A stretch of DNA of 47,500 bases from Chrysomallon squamiferum (taxonomy: Eukaryota; Mollusca; Gastropoda; Neomphalida; Peltospiridae): assembly GCA_012295275.1 (NCBI GenBank), contig CM022678.1, positions 4,918,277 through 4,965,776 of the forward strand, written 5' to 3'. Both the position numbers and the translations under genes were made by a program. Under the pieces are notes generated by a model that searched no databases, was not told the DNA's origin, and saw only the letters and a list, made by a program, of their open reading frames with translations. Shown here piece after piece: positions 1-12,870 of the stretch. Within the stretch, counting starts at the first letter, position 1. Every line of letters begins with the position of its first letter.

Positions 1-160
1 GGCACGCTTTCTGACAGGTCAGCGGGCGTGTCCGTCGCAGAAAAGAGTTTTGGGTAGGGAAAAGAATGGATTCTCGCCACGATTGCAGGACACAAGGAAG
101 TGTCCAGCATATCGGATCGTAACGAGTTGATAAAGATATAATCTAAATACCTTTTGTACT
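1..160. other. GC-richer patch at the window edge
   Basis: This edge is visibly richer in G and C than the following 2.8 kb. It is open without a stop in one + frame (about 44 codons, ending near 134) and in one - frame from an ATG at 110 to the window edge. It could be a terminal exon or 5' UTR of a neighbouring gene cut by the window. No protein family is recognisable, so no CDS is called. Confidence 0.25.
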
Positions 161-835
161 TGTTTATAGTAATAATAGTGGTATTTGGTTATAGATAATC
201 AAACAACAAAACAACAACAAACAAACAAACAAACCATGGTAGCTTCCATCATTAATATGTTATTTTATTGACGTATTTTATTATTAAAAAAGTTTGGTAT
301 CGTGTAATGAAACAGTTATTTGCTAGTATACTAAAATATATATTTGTCTGTTACTTCTTAATGCAGTAATTAGACTTTAAATTTGGACACAAATGTGTGA
401 GAAACTACATTTTATTTGTTCTGCTTGTATTATTACAAAGATCTATTGTATTATAATTGTGTTGGTGTCATTATAAATTTTATAAACTGAATATCAGTTT
501 TATCAGTTTTTGATATAACGTTTTCCTTAATGATTACTGGTTGTAATATTTGCACATACATTTCAGTGTCTGTATGTCAAGACATGTGTAAACATGTGAG
601 ATTTAAAAAAAAATGTTATGTTTAACAAATGTGATCTTTCTATTTTGCTCATAAAATGACAGACACAATACATTCCATTTTGAAACAATAACATTCCATC
701 CCTCATACATAATGTTCTTGTTAATAGTTAAATTAACTTGTTTGGAAGGATTCTTGTATTCTTGGAAGTGTATGGATGTTTTGTGTAAATGTGTGAGCAT
801 ATCTGAGTGAGGTACATCTTTTTAAATATATAAAT

Positions 836-854
836 ATATATATATATATGTATG

Positions 855-888
<34 letters not shown>

Positions 889-1050
889 TGCATGTATATA
901 TGTATATATGTATGTATGTATGCATGTAGAGATGTGTGCATGTTTGTAGAAACACACACACATACAGGTGTGTATATGCATGTGTGTGTGTGTGTATGTC
1001 TGTTTACATAGATACAAATATAGATGTAGATACACACACACATCTAAACA
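836..1050. repeat. TATG/TA/TG compound microsatellite
   Basis: TA repeats pass into TATG repeats and then TG/CA-rich sequence. All long open frames here encode low-complexity Tyr/Ile/His/Thr strings and are not genes. Confidence 0.9.
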
Positions 1051-1615
1051 CATGTATATGTTAATACACAGTTGTCATATTATGTAATATATATGTGTAC
1101 ACAACATTGTTATGTGACTACTGTGTATTAAGTTCTTGCACTTACTTTGTACAGATATAATTGGTAAAACCATGTTATTTCTCTTTATTATTTACACTGT
1201 GCTAATCAGATTTCATTCCAGAGCCTTCCAGTCCTTTTTACTTACTTAGCTGGAAAGTGACAATTGTGTAAACTTTCAAATACTGAATTGTAATGTAACT
1301 GATAAAAATTCAGTGGTTAATACAACTGTTTTGTGTATTTAAATAATTCATGATACTGTTGCAATAGCATTCCCAGTTTATTCATTTATGTTTATTATTA
1401 TGATTATTATTATTATTATTATTATTTTTTTTTTTTCATTTCTTTGAATTCTTTGTTGTGGAAAATTTTTTTTTTTTTAATTGTTTTTAAAAAAAAAAAA
1501 ATTTAATATAATATAAATATGTTGTTTATATACTGAACATCAAAAAATGCCAATGTATTATTTTAATTAATAAATTTGATATAAAAATATTCTGTATTTG
1601 TGTTGTCAATTTCTT

Positions 1616-1616
<1 letters not shown>

Positions 1617-1698
<82 letters not shown>
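1617..1698. repeat. (AG)41 microsatellite
   Basis: An uninterrupted AG dinucleotide array of 82 bases. Confidence 0.97.
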
Positions 1699-1702
<4 letters not shown>

Positions 1703-2393
1703 CACTTTCTGCTAGCATATGTAAAAAGATGCGCTTAATTAATTAATGGTTTTATTCTTTCAAGTTACATGGTTGTTTCGTGACAAAAAAAAAGAAGAAA
1801 AAAGTTTAAAAAAACAACAAAAAAACAACAACAAACAAAAAAAAAAAAACAAATAAAATAAATAAATAAATAATAACTGAATGAATGAAAAAAAAAAAAA
1901 AAACAACAACAACAAAGAGAAAACGCTGTTCCGTTATTGCAAACATCACATCCTCAGTGAAGTGCTATATGATGTTTATCTTTAACCGTGGGAAAAGTGT
2001 TTCCATGGAACTAAATCAAAGCGATGGGTCTTAGGAAAGATGTGTACTGCAGTTAACTGGGGATTTGTCTCTCTGCTATGCCCTCTAGCGATTTCATAAC
2101 AAACTAATAACACGTTTAGCAGACATCACTTACTATCAAATTACGTTCTCGAGAGAAATGTTGCTCAAGCATCCTCTGAATTAGGAAAAGCTGCAAATAA
2201 TTGGTTAATTGATTGATTCTAAAAATAGAAACAAAAATACGTATACGAATTTCAGTCATGAAATGTATATAATTTATTTATTTATTTATTTATTAATTAC
2301 TGGTTCATTTATGCATACACTTAATTTAAAATTAGTTTATGAAAGTGGGTTAAATAAACCATAAATAAACTAAATCTAACGAAGAAGACTTTA

Positions 2394-2426
<33 letters not shown>

Positions 2427-2548
2427 AAGAAGAAGATGCAACGCAGAGAAATGCAGATAAATAAATAAATAAATGAAAACATTGTCAGACGGGCATGGAA
2501 AGTGGAGTGGAGAAATGCATGCATATTCTATAAGGTCCCGGAGTTCGA

Positions 2549-2612
<64 letters not shown>

Positions 2613-2613
2613 T
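2549..2613. repeat. (ATT)n microsatellite
   Basis: A pure ATT array of about 21 units, preceded by a short unique stretch with a weak resemblance to a tRNA-derived SINE 3' part. Confidence 0.95.
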
Positions 2614-2987
2614 TAAAAAATAATAACAATTTACTAGCATTATCGCTTTTTTCCTTCTTTGTAACTGATAGTTTAAGACAGTTTTTAATATCAAAAGAAT
2701 TAATTAGACACTGGAAATTCTAATTCGTTCCTTCTGTTTGAATTTGAAGTACAGATTAAATATTAAAATAGCATCGTGTTTAGTAAAAATATAATGTTAT
2801 ATGCCGTTTAAACATTAATTCCCACTACTGGAAACATATTTGGAAACATATTAAAAATAAATACTAAGTAAATAAATAAATAAATAAATATTTCATGCAT
2901 ATTTTTATATATCTATTTAAAAGTGCTACTGTGTAACCCAATAGTAAAATTTATTCAGAGTTGCTTGCCCTTGCCAAAGTGTAAGCA

Positions 2988-3056
2988 ATGGCGGACGTTA
3001 AGCATAAGTTAAAGAAATATAAATATTATCTATCCTCTGACAGACAATTAGATAAG
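2988..3056 (+). CDS. ELOA: ELOA exon 1 (start codon, LW domain helix 1)
   Basis: This exon encodes 23 residues (MADVKHKLKKYKYYLSSD...). It is too short for an ordinary ORF search and was found from the expected N-terminus of the TFIIS-N domain. Its end is phase 0 with donor GTGTGA. Confidence 0.88.
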
Positions 3057-3494
3057 GTGTGAATTAACGAAAATGATATATATAATACTGTTTCACTTGT
3101 AAAAATAAGACAAAATATAATCATGTTCTTTTATGCTTTTTATGTTTAAATTGGGTTTTTAATTGCGATCGTCATACTATATCAGGGATATTATCAGTAT
3201 ATCACTATATCACGCAGTATATGATATAATATATATCAGTATTTCAGTATTCCCTTTTCCAGTATGATTATAATCATGATCGTTATCTAAAGTAATTTTT
3301 CAGATTAACATTTGGATTCAGTCGGGCGTATGTAGCAAACATCATTATTTAGATTACCTAATTAAGTAATTTCCATATCTCACAATTAAAATGAAAATAG
3401 AAATTAAGATTGTACACAAACATTGTCTTACTGACAAATTTAAAAGACAAATAAATAAGTAAATAGATAAAAAAAAAAAAAAAAAATAAAATAA

Positions 3495-3530
<36 letters not shown>

Positions 3531-6289
3531 TGGTTTACACCCCAATAAGAACCTTTTTTGATTAAAAAAGAATAGTGAAAAATAGTAATATAAAATACAA
3601 TAGCAATAGATAGTTGTTTTGATACATCAGAAAAATTAAATAAAAAAAGTGGATCTATTTAATTTCATCCCTGAATCTTAGAAATTAAGATATAAACAAT
3701 AAATTTTCAATATAATAATAGTAATTGTAATAGTAAATAATAATAATAATAATAATAATCATAATAATAATAATAATAATAATCATAATAATAATAATAA
3801 TAATAATTATAATAATGCTGTACTTAATAAGCACATGAATATTTTTATGTCTGTGTATATTAATAAATGTAATGACATTGGAATATGTAATTTTGAATTA
3901 TAAATCAATGTATATTTTTTAAGGCATTGGGCTACAAGTTGCTGTATTTTGAATATAATAGGAAAAACATGATTCAAAACAACCATGTACTCATGATTTC
4001 GAATATCGAAAAAGCAAAATCTCTAAAATGTATTAAAATATAGAATATATAAAATATTAACAGTTATTTGAGATTATTTATTATAATTCTTTGTGTATGC
4101 ATTTTATGTAATTATTTCGTTATATAAATTTTATTTGTCAGGTCATGCTGGTGTTCAACAAATTAGCTATGCTGCCGATAACAATTGGTCTTCTTCAGGT
4201 AAATTAAAAATATATATAATATAGTACATTTTTTTTCTGTTTTTCACTCTCTCCCTCTTTATACAACACCCTAATATACCCATCCTTTTTCTTTGTTATA
4301 CACAAATATATATACCCACTCTGTTTATTTGTTATATATATATATATATATATATACCCAGCCTCTACATTTTTATATACACACACACATACATCCACCC
4401 TTTTTCTTTGTAATAAACACCTGTGTGTGTGTTTTTGTGTGAAAAAGAGATTGATGGAGAGAAAGAGACAGAGATAGAGAGATACTTGAAAGATGGAACT
4501 AAAATGTGAGACACAGCAGATTGTGTGATAGATTATTATTAGTAGTATTGCTGTATCTTTTGGGCTGTTTTCAGTTTTGGTATAAAAATAAAGTAGACAG
4601 ATTTGCTCTAAAGGTTATTGAAATAATGAATATTTATACATAACTGACATAAAAATATACCTGTCTGTCTGCCATATATATATATGCAGTGTCACAAGTA
4701 AAAAATGTGTTATTCAAATATTTTGTGAGACACTATTACTATTACAGGTTGTTAAGAGCAATGATGTAAAGCCCCAAACAACAGCTTTGAATCATGAATA
4801 GTTTTATTATATGATTTATTCATACAGCAAGATGTGCATTTTAAATGTGGTTTCATGATAATGTTAATGTTTTTGTTACGGTGTATAAATACTTACTACT
4901 GAACAATAAGAGTAGTATAATGAACAATGATCATGTAATCTTTGTCACCTGTCATCTTTTTTTGATCAAATTGTGGTTTAACAGTTCTTTGTTCTTTGTG
5001 TATGTGGTTGAGAAAGAGAAAGAGAGAGAGAGAGGGAGTGAGGATTTGTATATTTGGGTTTGTGTGTTTCTGCACACATTTGTGACATAGAGAATATCTA
5101 TATTTGTTACATTTGTGTGTGTGTGTGTGTGTATGTGTGCACATACATATGATACATTATTTAATCAGCTGTTGTCATTTTCTTTTAATACAAGTTTAAT
5201 TATTATTTTAAAAACATTTTTTTTTTTTTTTTTTTTTTTGGATCTGTCTTGTCAATAATTATGTATCAGAAAAACCCAGCAAATTTAAATATATTTAAAT
5301 ATTTTTTTTTTTTTTTTAGGAAACAGGAATTGGAAAAGTTGTTAACAGCTTCAGAAAGAAAGAAGGTGAAATTGGACAAAAGGCAAAAGAGTTGGTTTCA
5401 AAATGGAAATCATTGGTTCAGAAGGAAGCTGTATCCACAGATATTGGCCATTCTGGCAGAATGACCACAGAAGAAAATGAACATGAATCTGAAGCAGAGA
5501 TGGAAGACAATGAAGAAAGAATGTATGGAGAAGAACAAGAAGATAATAATGTTAGTGATGATGATAGAAAGTATTCCTCAGATTCTTTTGAATATAGAAT
5601 GAAAAATAACAGCAGAGAATCATCAAGTGATAGAAATAAAGGTGTCAGTATTTCATCCAAAGAGAAGGAGAGATCACACAAAGATCATGCAGAAAATAAC
5701 AAGGATGATGATTTATCTAGAAAGAGTTCCAGTCTTTCAAAACACAATAAACTCAACTCTGCTAAAAATGTTACACACCATTCCCAACATAAACATAATG
5801 TGGAAAAAAGCAGTTCCCATAATTCTTCTTCTTCTAGTAAGCAAAATTTGGAAAAAAGTAGATCCAGTTCTTCTCACAAACCTATTTCTAATAAAGACAG
5901 TAGTTCCAGTTTGAATACCAATCACAGTTCTGTAAGAAATAGTTCTCATCATGTTTCAGGAAAAAGTAGTTCCAACGTGAAAAGTGATCACACTTCTGGA
6001 AAAAGTAGTTCCAGTAAATCTTCACAGGATAAACACGGCAGGGCAAAGAGTGGTCACTCTGACAGCAGTGGTCACTCCACATCAAAACCAAAAAGTAGTT
6101 CCAAGGATAAAACTTCCTCTGCCTTAAACAGTTCAACCAAAAGTCTTTCAGAGAAAGTGGACTGTGGTTTTGAAATGGAGGACAAAGATGAGCTTGATGT
6201 GGATGATATGTTAGAAAATGTACCACATCTCATTAGTTCAGGTAATGACAAAGCTGTGAAACATATGTCTTCACATCATTCTCCAGAGG

Positions 6290-6321
<32 letters not shown>

Positions 6322-8140
6322 CTGCACAGATCTAAACAGAGTCACAAAACAACAACAGCACATTCTTCTGCTAAAGTGACTCATATAAAGAATGAATCAT
6401 CTTCTTTGTTGTCAAACAGTGATGTAAAAAGAGCTTCATCAGGACATGACAAAAAAGGTGAAAAAGTAACTTCATCATCATTGTCTGGGCAGCGTGGAAA
6501 TGGAGAAAAATCTTCCAGGATTTCTAGTTCAGCATCTCATAAATCTGAAGACAGAAATGTTAAGAACTCGAGACATTCTGAACCAGGGGAAAAAAGTAAG
6601 TCTGAACCCAAGAATGTGGATTTGAAGAACAAGAAAGATTCAAGTTTGTCAACAGGACATCACAGTCATCACCGGTCTTCTAGCTCAAAACATCATTCTT
6701 CTCACAGTACAAAGGAAGGTGACAAATCATCGAAGCTGACTTCCCATGCCAAAGATAAACAGTACAGCTCTAAACCTTTGGATTCCTCAGCTGTTTCACC
6801 TTCAGAAACAGTGAAGAAAACCTCTGTTATTGAACAGGATATGTACACTGGTATCCCGAGTTCAGATGAAGATGAAATTACGTCATCGCTTAGCCAGAGC
6901 AACCCTTTGTCTAAGAAGGGGAGAATCTCTCACTTTGCTGATGAGAGTGTCTCTGATTTGTTTTGTCTTGACGGAGGAGAAAAAATCATCAAGACCAAAG
7001 CCAAAGATTCGTCTGCCAGTGAGAAATACACCAAACACAAACATTCTGGGAGTTCTGGGCAGAAAACGGAAAGTTCTGGTCACAGATCTGCACACGATAA
7101 GAATAAAGAAAAGCCTGACAAAACGAATCCTGCCATTAATTACTCGGATTCAGAGATGGATTTGTTTGCAAACGAGACTCAGCAAAAAGGGAAAAGTTCA
7201 GAAAACAAAAAAAGCAAAAATGTGTCAAAAAGGAAGCCCAAAGAGGAAAACGAAATGTCGTTCGACGACTTTTTGAGTTACGACATAAAAATCGCAAACA
7301 AGAAAAGCAAACTGACCAACAAGGCCACAGAGAAGTCTGGAACCCTTCATGACAAGTTCAGAGTGACTAAGAAGGCGGGTGGTGGTGACACAGCTGCTGA
7401 TCCTGATAAACCTCTCAGAGTGGATGCTAAATGCTCAAAGAAAGATGATGGAGACTTTGTTGTGCCTGTTCCTTCTAAACCGGTAATTTATTTATTTATT
7501 TATTTCTTGTTTTGTTAGTAATATATCTGTTAATCCAGTTCTAAATTATTCAAACTCCAGTACGTTAATGGGCCATCTTAATGAAATAAGAAATGCCACA
7601 AAATGTCATATCTGAATATTTAGAATTAAATCCTTTTAGAAAAAAGAAGGAAGAAATATTTCATTTAATGACTGTGTTTTTAATCTGTTTTTATTTTATG
7701 TCATACATGTGTCACAACTGAGTTATTCCCTTGAAGAGTTTTGGCTACTCTTTTTCACAGTTGTTGCCACCTGTTACCCTGGAATTGTACCACAGTTCTC
7801 CCCAAAATTAAAGAAGGCAAAGAAGGTTTTTCAAACACTGCATACAGTAGATATGTTGTCTTCACACCCAATTTAAGAAGTGGATGTACTATTAGTGAAA
7901 TATTACTGAAAAAACAAATGTCACGTCCTGGCTTACTAATTTACATTTTCCAAATAAAAATGTCATTTAAAACCATAAAACAGAAGTAAATGGTTAATAA
8001 CAATATATATTTTTTTATATTTATAATGTTATATACTTTCATTATCAATAGATTCTTAGTTTAATAGATCATTTTAAAATTTGCATATCCATGGACTAAA
8101 TCCCATTGAATTACCTATGTATGTGTGTGTGTGTGTGTGT

Positions 8141-8171
<31 letters not shown>

Positions 8172-10673
8172 TTTCCAGATGAAGATTACAGAAAATGACA
8201 TACTGTGCTACTTGCCAGAAACCCAGGCTCACTACAGACCTTGGCGTTTCAATCAAATTGAAGATAACAAACTGGGTGAACTTTTTGTACAGTAACATTT
8301 TTTGAAAACATGTACATATATTCAGTCAGACTGTTTTATTTGTTTTCCTACATTTACGTGAGTAAATCTGTAAACAGTCTCTGTGTGTGTGTCTGTGTGT
8401 GCATCTGGATCAGTCAGAAAACCATTCAGAGAACTAACCTCATCACGGTATGATTGATCTCTCTTTAGCCTCGAAGCACATAAACTAACTAACTAACTCA
8501 CTAACTAACTAACTACCTAAATAAATGATTAAATAAATAAATACATTTCTCTGTTTAAAGGGTTTTATTTTCCTTGCCCTTTTCGTTTGTTACTAATAAT
8601 CGATAAAGACCCATTTCACCTTTATTTTTGGCCATTCCTTTTCTGTTCTTATTTCTGTCCCTGTTCCTCCATTTGACTCCCAGACCAATTATTGACCCTC
8701 AGACATTTGTAAAATACTGGATCTGCATGTAGATCCTTGCTAGATGTCTTCAGATTTCGTTAAGTTTGAACACTGTGGAATGAGGTAAAATCGTCTTGTA
8801 GTCAGTGTTCGAAAGAGAATTTTGACTTTCCTCAATGCATGTGTGTTTTCTTAAACTTATATCTTACGAGATTAAATTGTTGTGAATCCTTGTCTTTTTG
8901 TCCCTTGGGAAAAATCCTAATTATACACTCACTGCAAATGAACAGCATTTGTTTCAAATTAAAATTTTTTTTTTTTTTTTTTTAGGGATAAACATTTTTT
9001 AATCTGTTACCAGCAAAAGTTTTCAAGTTGTTTTGTTTTTGTTTGTTTATTTATTTATTTATTTTTTTTTTTTAGATCAAGATTTGGATGCTTCATTATT
9101 TAGAAAAAAATCTAAAACTAGAAGTCAAGTGTATTCAGGAAAAGCCAAGTTTGTACAGGTGAGTCTGCAGTAGAATTAATTAATATTGTATAATCTGTTT
9201 TTATTTATTAATACTGTATAATATGTTTAATTTATTAGTACTGTATAATCTGTTTTTTCTTTATTAATACTGTATAATATGTTTAATTTATTAGTACTGT
9301 ATAATCTGCTTTAATTTATTAATATTGTATAATATGTTTTATTTATTAGTATTGTATAATTTGTTTTAATTTATAAGTATTGTATAATTTTTTAATTTAT
9401 TGATATTGTATAATCTGTTTTAATTTTAAAATTTTGTTTTAGTATTTTATCAATATTTTGTAATGAGTTAATTTGTTGTGAAATGTATCTATTTTATGTT
9501 TTCAGAAATGAAGTCACTCTTTGATAACTGTATTTATGTACTAATGGACAATATTGACAGTGAGTATTATATTGGTTTCTATGATGAAAAAAGAACTATT
9601 CATAGGGTTCTTTAAGAAATCACCCATTTTTTAGAGAGTATAAATAATGCATACAATAATACAGTGCACACACACACACATATATATTTACAAACATGTA
9701 CTAATATATATATATATATATATGTACTGCCTAAATATATATTATATCTACATCTAGTATCTGTCTATCTATTTATGCATCTAATTTATCAATATCATAA
9801 CATACATATGTATATCTATCCATACTTCAGCAATATTTTAAAGAAATATTGTAATAATTATTTATTATTTTTATTGTTCTTGTTGTTGTTAATGGTAATG
9901 CTATTGTTGTTATCACTGTTCTTCTTCTTATTTTTTATTTCCTGATGTTATTATTATTGCTATTATTATTATTAATTTATTGTTGTTATTATTATTATTA
10001 TTATTGTTATTGTTGTTATTATTATTGTTATTATTATTGTTATTATTATTGTAATTGTTATTATAGTTATTGTTGTTATTATTGTTATTGTTATTGTTAT
10101 TATTATTATTGTTATTATTATTGTTATTTTTATTATTGTTATTTTTATTATTGTTATTGTTATCGTTCTTCTTACAGGCATTGAATCAGTTGGAGGAATA
10201 CCGTTTGACATTTTGAAACCAGTTTTAGAGAGAGCGACACCAGTACAGCTCTTTTCACTGGAGGACAACAATCCAGTGAGTTTAATTCACCAAATTAACA
10301 TTCTGCTGATATTTTGCAGTAAAAGAGCATCAAATAATGTTCAGAGAAGATCAACAAGAGCAATCCCATTATCCAAAATGTGAAATGTTTTAGCTGATGT
10401 TGAGTTTAACTCAACTGAAGATATCTTTTTTATTTATTTATTTATTTACTTTGTTTTACTATTTTATTATTATTATTTTTTTTTAATTTAGATTTTTAAT
10501 TGGTCAGTAAATCTTTACAGATGATAATATTTATTATGCAGGTTGAAATTCCTTTATCCAAAATGCTTGGGATTGGACATATAAGAATATAACCTGAAAT
10601 AGGATCTAAAGTCTAAATATTATTCCATTTATGTTTCATATATAGCTTATACAAACGGTCTGCAATATATGTA

Positions 10674-10750
<77 letters not shown>

Positions 10751-11833
10751 TTTTTTTAATAATATTTTTTTATAATTTTGTGCACAAAGTAAAGTTTGTG
10801 TATGCAAAACAATACAAAACTGTAAAGAAATTAGTATTTTTGCTGCTCAGAAAAAGATTTTGGAATTATGGATATGGGGTTCTTAACCATAATAAAAATA
10901 TTTTTTTTTTTAAAAACTGGTATAAAAACTTCTTCCACTGATTTTTACTGTTATAGAGAAATATAAATAAAAACATAAAAATATAAAAACATGGAAACAA
11001 CAATAAGAATAGCAACAAAAGAAATATCCACTTATATTTGATATGTAATGCTCTTATATTATTTCTTTTTTTTCTTCAGTTTTTACAATATATATATATA
11101 TATATTTTTTTAAAATTATATTTCACATTTTTTCTGTTTATTTAATATTTTTCATTAATATAGTTGTTTTTCTCTCATTTATTAGCTTTCAATTTTTTGA
11201 TAATATATATATATCAAACAATAGTTATTAGTAATAACGTTTTTAATTTGTAAACATAACTATCATTGATTTTATTAACATTTTATATTATGTTTTAATT
11301 AATTAAGAGACATTTATTTTTTTTCAATATATTAATATTTTGTATTATGTTTTAAATAATTAAGAGACATTTATTTTTTTTCAATATATTAATATTTTGT
11401 CTTATCCCATTTTACTTTAAATATTGTTTTATTTTTAAAAATTTTAAAAACATTTTTTTATAGCATTTTCTTGAGGACACTGACTATCTCTGGCAGCAGC
11501 ATTGTAAGCGAGATTTCAGACTTGATCAGCCTGATGAACTTGAATCATGGAGAGAACTCTACTTAGTAATATTTTAATTCTTTGTTTTAATAATAATTAT
11601 CTTAGTAGTGGTAGTAGTAGTAGTAGTAGTAGTTGTGGTGGTTGTGGTGGTGCTGCAGTAGTAGTAGTTCTAGTAGCAGCAGTAATAATAATAATTGTAA
11701 TGACAACATTGACAAATTACAATAATGATAATGATAATTTACGTTGATAATTTTAACAACAGTAATGGTAATAATTACACTAAAAGTTGAAATAATAATA
11801 ATAATTATAACAATAGTAATAATGATGATGATG

Positions 11834-11882
<49 letters not shown>

Positions 11883-12056
11883 TAGTAACTGCAACAGTAA
11901 CAGAAATTAATTTATCCTTTTTATTTTTTTTATTTTTCAGAGAAAATTTGATGAACGAGAAGCCAAATTTGAAAGACTGAAGGGAAAAATGGCTGCCACA
12001 GTTAGCAAGCAAAACAGCGAAAGTAAAATAAAAATAAATTTAATAGATTGTTTGTA

Positions 12057-12142
<86 letters not shown>

Positions 12143-12817
12143 AATAAACGAAAGTATAGATGGTTGGATAACAAATACAGAGACACATAAATATATACAT
12201 AGATGAATAAGCGATACATATAGAGAGATAAGGATGGATGGATGGATAGATTGATACATACACAGACAGACAGATAGATAAATGATTAATAGATAGAAGT
12301 TAATGTTGAGTAATTTATTTCCTCAGCTAAAAAGGTACAGCTTGCCTACGTGGACACTGTAGCAAAACCTCCTCGCGAGGTTCTTCGGCAGCAGAGGATG
12401 TTTGGGACTGCCACAGTGTCAAGATACCGGAAGACAGACAGCGGTGTAACGCCATGGTCACACTCAAAACTACCTCCCAGAAATTCTAACACACCTGAAA
12501 GGCCACAGAAAGGTATGGATTCTGAGTTGTAAGATTTGATATGATTAAAAAAAAAAAAAAAAAAAAAAATTTTATTAAATTTTTTTTAAATGTATTTTTG
12601 AGATATATTTATTTATTTTATATATCGTTGTACTTTTTATTTATGTATATATATTATTATTTCATTATATTTTTTAGTTAATTTAATTTTAATTTAGTTA
12701 ATTTTATTTTATTTTATTTTGGGGATTAATTTAGGGTTTTCCTCATGATTTGTAGTTTTCTTGTAACATATCAAAATTTAAAGATTATTTAGCAGTTCAA
12801 TCATCAAAGAGTAGCAT

Positions 12818-12870
<53 letters not shown>

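Larger units (their letters stand above)
160..2940. other. Gene-free AT-rich stretch upstream of Elongin A
   Basis: I see no coding exon here. The stretch holds a TATG/TA microsatellite region (about 836-1050), ATT and poly-T/A tracts (1390-1500), an (AG)41 array (1617-1698), A-rich runs (1790-1920), a somewhat GC-richer unique part (1920-2170), poly-A (about 2396-2425) and an (ATT)n array (2549-2613). The Elongin A 5' UTR and promoter should lie in its right part, but no TATA box or initiator could be picked with confidence. Confidence 0.6.

Noticed and set aside
2520-2550. Possible SINE B-box (CCCGGAGTTCGATA) before the ATT array
   Set aside because: No A-box or tRNA-like body upstream; too short to support.
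5392-7518. 708-codon frame as a stand-alone gene
   Set aside because: It is the open part of ELOA exon 3. The true exon starts at 5320 after an AG and ends at 7482 before a GT; the last 12 codons are intron.
7741-7989. 82-codon frame inside ELOA intron 3
   Set aside because: No homology and no splice sites that keep the ELOA frame; flanking ELOA exons join without it.
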